Assembly (NCBI GenBank): GCA_021029095.1
Contig: JAJOHG010000055.1
Span: 1-64,000 of the forward strand
Length of the DNA: 64,000 nucleotides
Source: Phellopilus nigrolimitatus
Taxonomy: Eukaryota > Basidiomycota > Agaricomycetes > Hymenochaetales > Hymenochaetaceae
Direction of reading: 5' to 3'
The notes under the pieces were generated by a model that worked only from the letters and a program-made list of their open reading frames with translations, was not told the origin of the DNA and did no database searches. Position 1 is the stretch's first letter. Each line of letters opens with the position of its first letter. Positions 8,953 to 20,762 of the stretch are shown here, one piece after another. The position numbers and the translations under genes were made by a program.

Positions 8953-11900
8953 ATGTCTCTTGTCACTTACCACCCACAACCTATCTATTCCCGCCCTTCG
9001 TCTAACAGCATGTCTACCGTCACAGCTATCAGCGTCCTCAATGAGTTCGTTCGTGAGCGGTGTGTAGTCGACGAGGCTGGCAAGTGCACTCCCATCGCAT
9101 TCCTACTTACACCTGTTGGTGCATCAGCGCCCTTTTACTGCTTGCCAGCGTCATGGTCAACGCCCCCTATCTCTGACCATGGGCCTTTGACTGCTGCTGG
9201 GATCGTTTCACGTCTCTATCGGACAACGATGTCCTTTAACGCGTCGCTCATGGCAAGTCTGAAAGCAACCCATCCAAACGATCGCTCGCTCGCCCGCGCA
9301 TCTGTCACGGCTGCTGGATGCACCGAGTGGTACCACGGAATCCTCCAAGCTATGCTCTTCGACAAGGTCGACTGGGCTTTACGATCGTGCCACACACCTA
9401 GTCCAATTCTCCGCATTGCGCACTCATCGTACACGCAACCAAGTGCGATCCCAAAGCAAGCTGAACGAATGTGGGAGATCTATCGGAACTGGACCGACAC
9501 AACATCGGCGTTCGTTACTGCTTGGGTCGCGAGCGAATCTGAAGGTATGGAAACGGAGCCCGCCTATATAACCGAAGAAAACGCTAGTCAATTGGCCATT
9601 GGCCCGGCTGGAAACGATGGCCAATTGGTCATCTCCCGGCTTATGGACAACAACACCTTGTCTACCACTGACTCTGACACCGAGTCCAGCCGGCACGGGA
9701 TGCGTGGTGTGGTAGAGTCTCTTGTGCGAGGGACAGAGCAAACTTCCGCAGCTGCGCACGTAAACCTCGTAGAGAATAACTTCTGCTGGGCTGCTCTCGG
9801 TTTACTCGCTATCTCGCTGGTAAGCTTTTTTCTATGCCTCTTACATTTCGTTTCAATTTCTGTAATTTTTCATTCGAATCATATCCGGCTTCTTTCCCTC
9901 GCCATCTCCCTCCTTTTCTTTTTCCTCGGTGAAACAATTGACGTGCGTCGTTTGTTTTTCTAAATTACCTCTGTTTTAGCGCGCGTCGGACGAAGGAAGA
10001 CATATGCCGTCGTCAGATACTCCTGGGACAGTCTCCCCTACTCTCAATAACGGTGCTATGGGCCATGCTACGAGCGGAAATGGCTCGGGAGCCATGCCGA
10101 AGAAAAGATTGACTGATTACTTAGCGTAAGTGACTGTGTCTAGTGTCTACTCTGAAGTATTATTTTCTCACCGATAGCATCAGTGAGAACTGTGGACATC
10201 TTCCTAGAGAAATCGCAGGACTAGCAGATTATGACCTACTTCGTCCACTCTACGCGTTGGCAGGAATCTCACCGATCGTGTTGCTCAGTAAACTACAAAT
10301 CACGGCAACTGGGAAATGCAAAGTTGGCCTATCGCACCTTGCTGAGGTGTGCATTAGTACATTTTTGGCTTTTCCCACTTTTCTAAATCACTTTTTCCAG
10401 TTAATTACGCATCCTACTCTCAATGACGATCGGTCCCGCCGCTATATCGAACGCGACCTCTTCAAAGTTCTCATCCAAATGGTCCTGAAAGGACATTCCT
10501 ATTTCAAAATATCCATGGGGCCAGTAATCGAGAAATGGCGTGAAGATGGTGTTCTAACTCCGTCAAATCAAGTTTCGTGCGACGACAAGGCTGTCATTGA
10601 AGTTGACCTAGCTGAGTCTTTCAGGCATGCGCAGGAAACACAACCAATAGGCTTCCGCACGATACGAAATCTTACAAAGTTAGTCGAGGGGATCGGCAAG
10701 CGATCCAGAGCGAAGAGCCATGAAATCATTGACATCTTGGCACTCGTAAAAGTAAGCCTCACAGATGAAAATCCCCCGTGGCTAGCATCCGCACTCGCCT
10801 CCGAGGGAGCGAAGAAGACTTCGCCTTTGTCGGGTCATGACACCAATACCGAGTCACTTGAAGACGGCGAGACGCGACGCAGCAACCGCGAGAAGAAAGG
10901 TGTTGAACGTGGCCTGGGTGGAGAACCGGGGAAGCTGACTCGGAACCGAAACAGGAAGCGAACCAAGAAGCCGGAAGTCGCATCAGATGAGGAGGGAGAG
11001 ATGTCTGATCGCTCACAATTAACATCAGAGAAAGATGGATCGGAAGACTGGCTTGTTGGAAGGGGAAAAAACAAGCGAGGATCAGAGGACGACATCGAAA
11101 TGAACGATGAGACATCTAAGCCGAAGAAACGGCGACACATTGATGACTCCGACGACGAAAATGATGAGTCAAACAAAAACATATCGTTTAGTGGTCGGAG
11201 ACCCCAGTACGACTTGGTAGATTTTTCGAAACCTCCTCCTGCTGTACGTATCGCAGGATTATGATGTGTATTGTGACTGATGTTCCACCCTTCCCACAGG
11301 CCGTCGAGTTTTGCCCAATTCATATTTACTCCGTCTTGAGATCGTTGGAATCATTCGCTTCTATCACTCTAGAGGACTCGCCTAGCGATCCTATCGCTTC
11401 AAAGGACCCACCTAGCGATCCTATCGCTTCAAAGGACCCACCTAGCGATCCTATCGCTCCAGAGGACCCGCCTAGCGATCCTATCGCTTCAAAGGACCCA
11501 CCTAGCGATCCTCTCGCTCCAGAGGACTCGTCTAGCGATCCGAAAAAGGATGAGAGCGCAGGCTATCGGACACGGACAGTTTCACCTTTTGGTTCAGAGC
11601 TCACGCCTCTGAATTCTCAAACTCAATCTCCAGACTTGTCAAAAGCAGATGCGGACGTGGGTGTCCATTCCGAAGAGTCCATTCAGCACGAGAAGTCTCA
11701 AACTCAATCTCCAGACTTGTCAAAAGCAGATGCGGGTGTGGGTGTCCATTCCGAAGAGCCCATTCAGCACGAGAAGTCTCCACGCGACTCTGAAGACTTT
11801 GACCTTAATGCCTTACATTATGATTACTCTTTGCGTGCTACGATAAACGTTCCGATTTGGCCGAGCATGGTGAGTTCCGCAGTTGCCTTTAAATAAATGA

Positions 11901-13517
11901 TGCTCATGACATATCATTGCAGCGGAAAGGGTTTATCGAGCGTACAATGCTGCTGAGAGACAGTAAAGGGAAACCGAACCAGACGATTTCAATACTGCGT
12001 GAGGATTGGGAAAGACTAGATTTTGCACGGCGTCGAGATATCTTCAAAACGAGGAACGTGCACATCAGCGGACCTCCACGCACGCCATTATTTGAAATTA
12101 AGGACTGGTCATCACCAGGCTTTGATGGTCTATTGGACCTTGCTCAGCCTCGCCAGGTTCACGGTACGTTCATTAGCATAAGGATGCTGCTGTTGACTAA
12201 TTAAATTTCGCAGATATGACCGTTCCGATTGTTAACGATGCGAACGCCAATATACGTTTTGCTAGACTTGACGCCATGCTCCAATATATCTATAATATGG
12301 AAGATGAGAAGAGACTCGCGGAAACGCCAGGGGCGACGAGTAAATTGGGTGCTCAGTGTCTGAACGCACTAGACATTCCATTGCCTGGATTCGGTTTTTT
12401 CACGTGAGTGAGCTGCGTATCGAATAAGTGAAGTGCTGAGGGAGGTCTTCAGCGAATTTGACGATTGCTCAAAGTTTATCTTCCAAGACACGTTCAATTG
12501 GTTTACAGAGTTAGGGCCGACTTCGCTAGGAAGCCATTGGGGGTTACTTGCTTTGCAGTCCGCACGCTCAGAAACCCACATGGATGCTGGTGGGGGGTGC
12601 AGTATCATCCATATGGTTCTTGGAAGCAAAGAGTGGCTTATCGCGACGAACCCCGATATGTTACCCGGCCCTAGAGGATGGATTCCCAACGAATCAGACT
12701 GGGAAGCTGTGTACCTGCAGCCCGGGGACGACCTGTACGTACACCTTGGTTCATGTTCAGTTCTCAAACTGAATATCAAGAATGCAATTAGGATCATGCA
12801 TCCTGGTACAATTCACAGTGTTATCACTTTAGAAGATTGCTTCGCTGTCGGTGGGCACTTCTACTTTACGGGCCTGTTCGGTCAAACCCTCAGAGCAATG
12901 GTCATTGAGCACTACCATGGAAAATGGATTACGAACACAGAACACACTCGCATGCCGTTACTTCTCCTCAAGGCATTGGTGGGATTCGCGGATATTTACC
13001 TATCGAACATTAGGAGACAGACACGTGCGTTTCTTAAATTAAAGTCAAGTAACTGATGCTGAATCGTTAAAGAGTAGCAGATCGCTTTCCTGACATGGCG
13101 CAACTCTCATATCTTCTCGTTATCGTTCGCCATCTAGACCAGTTGGGACCTGAACTTCCAGAAGACCCAAATGAAAAGTCGTGGACAGATTCTTTGCAAT
13201 TCAAAGCTGATTTCGCACGCACGCTCATTGTTGTTCGAACTTTCGTAGTGGACTTGATGGCGTTTCCCGGAGCTTATTTTCAGACAGAAATGCAAAGTGC
13301 AGAAGACGATTTAGCCTCTCTGGTGGATTTATTGAATCAGATGAATGGGAATATGGAGAAGACTGAAAAGAAAAAGCACATCACTTGCATATGCATGTGC
13401 GGACTTCCCCACAAACGGTCTTGCCATTTCAAAGTCGACGGCGTCATTTCAAGGATACTGGAACGACACAGGCAGCAGACACAGCAGAAAGGAGATGAGC
13501 GAGGGCGGCCAGAATGA
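8953..13517 (+). CDS. JmjC-domain protein (putative Fe(II)/2-oxoglutarate oxygenase)
   Basis: A multi-exon gene. Exons read as about 8953-9819, 9980-10125, 10178-10346, 10401 to about 11245 (perhaps with a further intron), 11300-11870, 11924-12160, 12214-12403, 12440-13033 and 13080-13517. The C-terminal third holds a cupin-like JmjC core: HMD with His at 12577 and Asp at 12583, and the distal His at 12814 in PGTIHSVITLEDCFAVGGHFY, so the Fe(II) triad is complete. The arrangement resembles KDM2/JHDM1-type enzymes, but no PHD, CXXC or F-box partner is seen. The N-terminal 290 residues look unlike any family I know. The middle is rich in charged Ser/Asp/Lys sequence with a KKRR-type nuclear signal near 11130 and two internal tandem repeats. 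A role in histone or protein demethylation is inference. The N-terminal start (8953 or 9010) and the last exon are uncertain. Confidence 0.72.
11382..11545 (+). repeat. 30-bp coding tandem repeat in the JmjC gene
   Basis: About five and a half copies of a 30-bp unit that encodes PSDPIASKDP, with variants IAPEDP and LAPEDS. Units differ by only a few bases, and the unit length keeps the frame, so copy number can vary without breaking the protein. The encoded stretch is acidic, Pro/Ser-rich and probably disordered. Confidence 0.9.
11615..11776 (+). repeat. Two 81-bp direct repeats in the JmjC gene
   Basis: Units 11615-11695 and 11696-11776 are adjacent and differ at only a few bases. Each encodes 27 residues beginning SQTQSPDLSKADA and ending IQHEK. 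They lie in the same disordered linker as the 30-bp repeat. Confidence 0.92.
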
Positions 13518-13795
13518 TGGATGGAGCGTTGATTCATTGGGCTTGTACGGGTAGCGGCGAATGTTGAGTATAGTGATATCTTCTATTCTCTAATTTACTG
13601 CTATTTTCATGACTTTGCGACCCAGTCTCAAAAATTGGACGTCAACAAAAGAAGTCTGACATGTGTCGATCTCTTCCGGAAGATTCATACTTGAAGTGAC
13701 ACGTGACTTTTCACTGATTTTCTCACAGTTGGTTTTTTCTCGTGTTCGCTTAACATCGACACGTCTTGTTGGCAACACCGACCACTGAGCTCCAG

Positions 13796-16595
13796 ATGGC
13801 TCGCAAGAAAGCCGCTAACGATGAAAATCGTGCTACTAATAAATCAGGTATGTTAATCCTATTGCAATGCACGAGATGCTTATCAATATAACTTGAAGGA
13901 GAAGCTGCTGGCAATAGTAAGATAAGGGCGAAGAGGGATGGAGATACTAAGGCTAACGTCTACACAGGTGAAAAACGTGTCTACACTACCCGCAGCAGTA
14001 CACAAAACAACGGCGGCGACACTTCACCTCACCTGGCGCGGACATCCACGAATAATGGCAAGGAGGATGGCATTGCAAATATTGTGGAGGAATCGGAAGG
14101 CGCGACCGTCGTGAGTGGAACTTCTGCTGAGATAGCTTTATCCAACAAGGTCCATATACTCACTAGGCAACGAACGAGAAACCAAAAAACGCTCAGCAGA
14201 CACGAGCTCAACCTAAACCAAGACCTGTAAGCATTGTCTTGACACGAGAAAACAAGTGTTGTCTTATACATATCCAAAGCTCAAACCATTGTCCAACTGG
14301 CGGCCCAATGTCGAAGCTGTAAGCATGTCTGCAGTGTGAGACTGCACGTCTACTGACATATCTGAAAGGTTCGTGGCAATACAAACCGGGTGGTATCCGA
14401 GGACGACATATCCACTGCGACAGTACCTATTCCAAGTGTCAGTCAAACGATGGACCGGCCGACGCAGAATGGAAAAAAAGCCACTATCGAGAATGAAAGC
14501 GAGGCTTTCGATCCTCCTGCTAACTCGGCTGACACTGACAACATGGAAAGAAGGTCACCTTTGGAGATGGAAGTAGTGAGCCTGTCGGATAAACGTGCTG
14601 ACGAAGATATTACCATGGCAAATTACAACCTAGCGAACGATTTGGCTGCGTCCGTCGGTGATTACGATAAGATCGTCCGCGACTTCGACAACGAGTTTTC
14701 GGAACCGGGAAGGCCTAATGCTGGTGAAGGAGGATCTGATGAAGAAAACGGGGATGGACATCTCCGCGATGCTGAGTCGGACACTGTGGAGAAACAAACG
14801 AAGACAAAAGGTAAGGGGCGATGTGTTGTCGAGTCTTCCGACGAGGAGTCTTTCTTTGGCAGTGACGAGGAAAATGAAGAAGTTGATGATGCAATGGCAA
14901 GTCTCGTTCCATACTCAAGGGATAGACCATGCTCATATGCATTCAAAGGACCTCGATCAACAAATTGCGCGGTCTGCGCAGGGGAAAGACGTTCTAGAGA
15001 AACATCGTGAGAAGACAAAGTCCGAAGGACACGCACGCAAGCAAGACAAAGGCTTGAAAACCTTCGTGGCACGCAAGGAGAGCACGGTGTCTCAAACCAA
15101 GGTCACTCGAAAGGAATCGAATGGGCGGCAGGCGCAGTCAGGTCAGGTAAGTTCCCAAGTCTCATTGAAGCAGGCTGCTTTGATTCCTTCGCACAGGCTG
15201 CCCCTCCGGAAGTGAGAAAGGTCCAAGCAGCTAGCGAGCGTCAGGGAAAGAGGTCGGTACAACCATCCATGAATAGTGACTCTGAGTTGGAGGGGCAAAG
15301 ACAACCGGTTGTCAAGAAGCAACGCAGGAGGCGCACGACCCGCCGTAATGCCGAAGGTGAGTGCTGCGGTATCCGGCTGAGCTGGTGTTGTCGTATACTG
15401 ATGGGTATGCATTAGATGAAGAAAGGCAGGAAGGGGATAATAATCTAGGATACTACACGGGCCCAACAAAGTCCGTTCTGGAGAGCGCCACATACTACCT
15501 GAGGTTGTTCTGCTTTACATATGATGCGTTCATGTCACCTGCCAATGTAAGAGATATTAGCAAAAAGTGCTTTCGAGACGCTTGTGTGGATATTTACGAG
15601 CAGGACGGTGAGTTAATCGTTGAATGAACCATAGCTTACTTTATAATTTTATTTATTTATTCAGAGGAAAAGTATCCGCGATACTGCCCGGCATTCAAGT
15701 CTCTGGTACGTGTATTTCAACTCCCCCAAAAAAGACACTGCTGAGATCATGGTGTGAAGTTGGCGAAAGAACCCTGGAGCATGCGGGGAAAGATTAAAGT
15801 ATTAGCGAAGGCCATCGTCACAAGCGAGTACGACATACACCCACCGGACTTAAATGGCCCCCAGTATGCTCATCTTACGCCGAAAATGAAAGAGCGTAAG
15901 CGCCTCGCGGCTGTCCGTTCGAAGGTAGAAGCACTTATTGGCACGGAAGAGGACCCGAAGAACGATTACGCATATGCGAACAAAGCAAGTCATCGATTTG
16001 CATGTATACGACAAGGACGCGCACGCTAACTTTATTTTCCAGGACGATAAAGACGGGAAAGACGGCATGCCGTTCGGTCATCCAGCGATTAAAATGTTGA
16101 TACACCGCTTTGCCTTCAACACCGCCAGTAAACCCGCACCTCTCGTTTTCGTGCAGCAAGATTGGCTCAACCCGATCCCTTTCGGAACCATCGCATTGGC
16201 AGTGCTCGCGGTAGGCCCTGAAACTACTACAGGGTGTAATATACTGACCATTGGTACACAGCTTCACAATAGCTTGAGCGAATATGCCAAAGGTGAGCGC
16301 GTCGAAATTATATTCGATGAGAAATCGTATGCCTCAGTATACGGAGAATTGGTCAGTCAACTACGCAAGCTCTCGCACTCGTCGACGAAGAAAGACATGT
16401 TGGCCGATTGGCAGAGGGAAGTTTATGAGGAAGGAATGTGCGTGTTCTCTTGAATGTTTTCACTATTGATGGACTGTAACTCACATCGTCCGCAGAGAGA
16501 AATGCAGTTCCTACGGCGGAAGTCACAAACAACTTGCTGCGATATACGTACCGTCATCGGATGCCGAACTCGACGATGCCGGTAGTGATTTCTGA
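13796..16595 (+). CDS. Basidiomycete DUF6532-like protein with charged N-terminus
   Basis: Starts at 13796 with the basic MARKKAANDENR and runs through several short exons (introns near 13848-13900, 15148-15197, 15356-15410, 15610-15664, 15710-15755 and 15985-16035) to a stop at 16593-16595. The N-terminal half is low complexity and acidic, with alternating Glu/Asp and Lys clusters (for example SSDEESFFGSDEENEEVDD), typical of nuclear disordered regions. The C-terminal half from about 15480 is folded-looking: YYLRLFCFTYDAF, a PRYCPAF-type segment, GMPFGHPAIKMLIHRFAF, PIPFGTIALAVLAVGPETTTG and ERVEIIFDEKSYASVYGELV. This resembles the DUF6532 domain found widely in mushroom-forming fungi, whose function is unknown. 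The family name is from memory and exon borders are approximate. It lies head-to-tail behind the JmjC gene. Confidence 0.6.
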
Positions 16596-16740
16596 CAATT
16601 AGCCTCTGCGACTACGGGTTCAAGGACAGTATTCATACCGTTGTCTATTAGATAGTCTAGTGCTCGAATAGACTAGCTCGCCGTGCATCAATATTTGTAG
16701 CTTTCGGGTTCAAATTCATACGCACATTTGATACAGTACT

Positions 16741-17150
16741 ATGAACTTCAGAGCTACGGCCTACAGAGCTATTGACCATCAGTGCTACGGGCCTACAGTG
16801 CTATGTGACTACGACCTTCAGTGCTTCGGGCCTACAGTACTATATACCTATGTAACTATGAACTTCAGTGCTACGGGCCTACAGTGCTATGTGACTACGA
16901 CCTTCAGTGCTTCGGGCCTACAGTACTATATACCTATGTAACTATGAACTTCAGTGCTACGGGCCTACAGTGCTATGTGACTACGACCTTCAGTGCTTCG
17001 GGCCTACAGTACTATATACCTATGTAACTATGAACTTCAGTGCTACGGGCCTACAGTGCTATGTGACTACGACCTTCAGTGCTATGGGCCTACCGTACTA
17101 TATACCTATGTAGCTATGAACTTCAGTCCTACGGGCATCAGTGCTACAGA
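16741..17150. repeat. 86-bp minisatellite
   Basis: Four copies of an 86-bp unit (AACTTCAGTGCTACGGGCCT..., clean from about 16781 to 17120) with degenerate copies at both ends. Each unit is itself two related ~43-bp halves, one with TGCTACGGGCC and TGTGACTACGA, the other with TGCTTCGGGCC and ATACCTATGTA. This is a two-level repeat made by dimerisation followed by tandem amplification. Open frames across it reflect a lack of stops in the unit and not genes. It ends about 130 bp before the start of homology to the second NACHT-WD40 gene. Confidence 0.93.
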
Positions 17151-17187
17151 GCTATGGAGACCTACAGACTACGGCACTACGGGCTCC

Positions 17188-17203
17188 TATATAGCGCTAT
17201 ATA
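17188..17203. repeat. Perfect 16-bp palindrome
   Basis: TATATAGCGCTATATA is its own reverse complement. It sits in a stretch rich in CTATATAG-type words between the minisatellite and NLR1, and could form a small cruciform. No function is implied. Confidence 0.85.
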
Positions 17204-17283
17204 AGGGGGGGATATCTATGGAGCACTATGGAGCTATATTTTCTATATAGTCCTATATAGGTCTGTATAGCTTTGGTAATTTT

Positions 17284-20200
17284 CCTGATGAGACTGGCTG
17301 CTTTGTATGTTTATAAGTTTGGTCCATTAGGTGTGTGAATGATTCAAACCACATGTGGACAATGCTGATCTATCATTTTCTGAACAGGTCATCTCACAAA
17401 TGTTCATCAGAGAGAAATCGATGACTTCAAGAAGTATTTCAATCAACTTCAGGAGGATTATGATAGATGCCTCAATCTTGAGGTCCTTGAGATAGTATAT
17501 TCAGGAGGTATGAGAATTGCAGTGGTTTACAGCTTTAACTGACTACTGGGCACCGTAGATAAACGTGAACTCTTGAAGTCTCTTTCCAGCCTGAAGTATG
17601 AGGATTTTGATGACAAGCTGAAATGCTTAGATGGGACCCGAACTGTTCTTCTTGCACAAATCACAGAATGGGCAGAGAGCCAGTCCAGTCAGCCCTTCTT
17701 CTGCTTGACAGGGCTTGCAGGTTCTGGAAAGAGTTCCATTGCTATCTCTGCTGTGCTGCAGTTTGATAAGAAAAATATGCTAGGAGGTAATTTCTTCTGT
17801 GATGCTGGTGATGCTCAGCAGAGAAGTTCCAGAAACATCCTTCCCAAGCTAGCTTCTATGCTAGCCAAAAAGCATGGTCCTTTTTCCAAACATCTCTTGC
17901 ACATTCTAAGGGAGGATACAAATGACTTGCCCAATAGCAGGAGGATCATGCGCCAATGCCAGCATCTTTTTAATGCCCCCCTGACACATATGACTTCAAG
18001 TCATAACCAACATACTTTTGTCCTTGTGGTTGATGCTCTTGATGAATGTGAAGGGCCAGCAACTACTGCTGAAATCCTTCAGGCTCTGCTCCAGCTCTCC
18101 AAGATAGTCCCTTGGCTAAAAGTGCTCTTGACTAGTAGACCTCAGAAAGACTTGCATGAATTCCTGGACAAGGAAAAGGAATATATTCTCCCTTTCCGAC
18201 TGCAGCTCACAGAAAGCAATGAAGACATCTTCACTTTTACAAAGCATAGAATGGAATTTCTTGTTGATGAGGGATTGCCAGGTCATTATGCTGATGTAGA
18301 CAACTTGAATCAGCTTACTGAAAAGGCCAATGGTCTGTTCATTTGGTCATCCACAATTTTCAGATACATTTCTGGGAAGGTTTCTGCTGAAGACAGGCTC
18401 AAAGAAGTGCTTCATTCTGACAACTCAGGCCAGACTGCAGAGGCAGGCCTAGATAGCCTCTATGCAAAGATTTTGCAGAAGGCCATAGGAGATGGTTCTG
18501 ACAGACATTTGTTCATGGAGGTCCTGGGGATCATGCTAGCTGTCTATCAGCCATTGACAAGAGAGGACATCTCACATCTTCTCAGTACTACTGTCTCTAA
18601 CCCCCTTCATGTGGTCACAAATGTCAGTGATTATATGCAGTCAGTCCTCTATAAAGGAGACCATGCAGTCATGCAATTCTATCACCAGTCTTTTGCAGAT
18701 TTCCTGATATCAGAGGAGCGCTGCACTAAGGCTAACTTGAAGGATGTCTTTGTTGACATTAAAAGCTGCCATGCAAGGATTGGAATAAAAGCACTGGGTC
18801 TGGTGAAGAAGGAAGCTAGATTCAACATTTGTGGCATAAAGTCATCCTACCTCCCTAATAGTCAGGTTAATGGCCTAGAAGATCAAATCAAGACATTACC
18901 CAGTCATCTTGTCTATTCATCCCTTTACTGGCCACAGCACATAACTGGTGCAGAGTTCAGTCAAGAACAAGGGAGCATCATTCAAAAGGAACTTGAGACC
19001 CTTTTCTCAGGGCCCAAGCTTCTCTATTGGCTTGAGATAGTCAGTCTTAAGAAAAACTTGAGAACACTTGTGGACATTCTGCCAAATCTAGTATCTTGCT
19101 TATCAGTAAGTGAACAATTAAGAAATAGCACTAGTACTCATTCTAATCCATAAATTACAGAGGAGAGGACTGGGAAGTGCTATCTATTGCAAAGAGCTGC
19201 TTGACTTTTTGCAGATGTTCTATGTGCCAATCACTGAAAGCACTACACATTTATATCTATCAACATTGCCTTTCCTCCCAACAGAATCCAAACTCTTCAA
19301 GGACATAAAGCCACACTTCTCCCAGACACTGTGTTTATCTTCAGGTCAAAATAAAAAATTTGGGATAACAAAGAATCAGATCTCAGTGGGCAGTAATGTC
19401 AACTCAGTTGCCTTCTCTCCAGATGGACAGCATATAGTCTCTGGTTCACATAACAGAACAGTGAGGATTTGGGATGCCAAGTCTGGTCAGCAGCTTCATG
19501 AGCTCAGTGGGCACAGTAGTTTTGTCACATCAGTTGCCTACTCTCCAGATGGACAGTGCATTGTCTCTGGATCATATGACAAAACAGTGAGGATCTGGGA
19601 TGCCAAGTCTGGCCAGCAACTTCATGAGCTCATTGGACACAGTGATTATGTCAACTCAGTTGCCTACTCTCCTGATGGACAGTGCATTGTCTCTGGATCA
19701 TATGACAAAACAGTGAGGATCTGGGATGCCAAGTCTGGCCAGCAGCTTCATGAGCTCATTGGACACTGTGATTATGTCAACTCAGTTGCCTATTCTCCTG
19801 ATGGACAGCAAATTGTCTCTGGATCAGTTGACAGAACAGTGAGGATTTGGGATGCCAAGTCTGGCCAGCAGCTTCATGAGCTCAGTGGACACAGTTATAA
19901 TGTCAACTCAGTTGCCTATTCTCCTGATGGACAGCATATAGTCTCTGGTTCACATGACAGAACAGTGAGGATTTGGGATGCCAAGTCTGGTCAGCAGCTT
20001 CATGAGCACAGTGGACACAGTGATTGGGTCAGAGCAGTTGCCTATTCTCCTGATGGACAGTGCATTGTCTCTAGATTATCTGACAAAACAGTGAGGATCT
20101 GGGATGTCAAGTCTGGCCAGCAGCTTCATGAGCTCAGTGGGCACAGTGATAATGTCAGCTCAGTTGCCTACTCTCCTGATGGACAGCAAATTGTCTCTGG

Positions 20201-20762
20201 ATCATCTGACAAAACAGTGAGGATCTGGGATGCCAAGTCTGGCCAGCAGCTTCATGAGCTCAGTGGACACAGTGGTTGGGTCAACTCAGTTGCCTATTCT
20301 CCTGATGGACAGCAAATTGTCTCTGGATCAGATGACAGAACAGTGAGGATTTGGGATGCCAAGTCTGGCCAGCAGCTTCATGAGCTCAGTGGACACAGTG
20401 GTTGGGTCACCTCAGTTGCCTACTCTCCTGATGGACAGGAAATTGTCTCTGCATCAATCGACAAAACAGTGAGGACCTGGAACCTTGGCCATCAATGGAA
20501 GAGTAAAGAGCTGGGCAGTGATTGGGAGCTATGGTCTTCTGCGGAAAAAGTCAGTGAGCCTGTTGCAGAAGATGGCTGGGTGCGCACACCTTCTGGAGAT
20601 CTTTTGATTTGGATCCCACACGAGTATAGGAATGGTGCTTACGACCAATCTTATATGACATTTCCTGTGGATGCTCCTGGTCATCCGGTTGGATTGGATT
20701 GTACCCGTTTCCGTCATGGCGAAAGGTGGACGGAAGTTCATAACCCAGATGCGGGTCAGTAG
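17284..20762 (+). CDS. NACHT-WD40 STAND protein NLR1, 5'-truncated paralogue
   Basis: A NOD-like signalling ATPase. Exons: about 17386-17507 (HKCS... region, VHQREIDDFKKYFNQL to EIVYSG), 17561-19107 (NACHT) and 19160-20762 (WD40 and tail). The NACHT exon shows Walker A GLAGSGKSS near 17711, Walker B LVVDALDECEG near 18025-18060, and the LLTSRP sensor segment near 18125. Nine 42-residue WD40 repeats follow (19404-20537), then a conserved tail with GWVRTPSGDLLIWIPHEYRNG. Compared with NLR2 (54.3-58.6 kb, minus strand) homology starts at 17284 in the middle of an NLR2 exon, so the C2-like N-terminal exons are missing and the minisatellite takes their place. The ATG at 17573 may serve as start. 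Such proteins trigger cell death or incompatibility in other fungi; that role is inferred. From 17581 to 20450 the coding DNA is nearly free of CpG. It is convergent with the SDR pseudogene. Confidence 0.85.
19404..20537 (+). repeat. Nine 126-bp WD40-encoding repeats of NLR1
   Basis: Each 42-codon unit has the form SVAYSPDGQxIVSGSxDxTVRIWDAKSGQQLHELSGHSxxV. Units are nearly identical in DNA and protein. Differences cluster at about five positions: the residue after DGQ (H, C, Q, E), the one before D in SGSxD (H, Y, V, S, D, I), K/R before TVR, and the two residues before the final Val (DY, YN, DW, DN, GW, SF). The sixth unit has RLSD in place of GSxD. Confidence 0.95.

Noticed and set aside
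10835..11323. Minus-strand frame of 162 codons opposite the JmjC gene
   Set aside because: Antisense shadow of an acidic and basic coding exon; Ser/Phe-rich composition only.
16741..17150. CRISPR-like array
   Set aside because: The spacing is regular but the 'spacers' are themselves repeated; this is a minisatellite in a eukaryote.
16741..17250. Overlapping open frames of about 66-85 codons
   Set aside because: They step by 86 bp and are produced by the minisatellite; the encoded repeat resembles no protein.
17581..20450. Ascomycete-style RIP as the cause of skewed composition
   Set aside because: The frame is open over more than 900 codons with no cluster of TAA/TAG, and the loss is of CpG; RIP of the CpA type would have produced stops.
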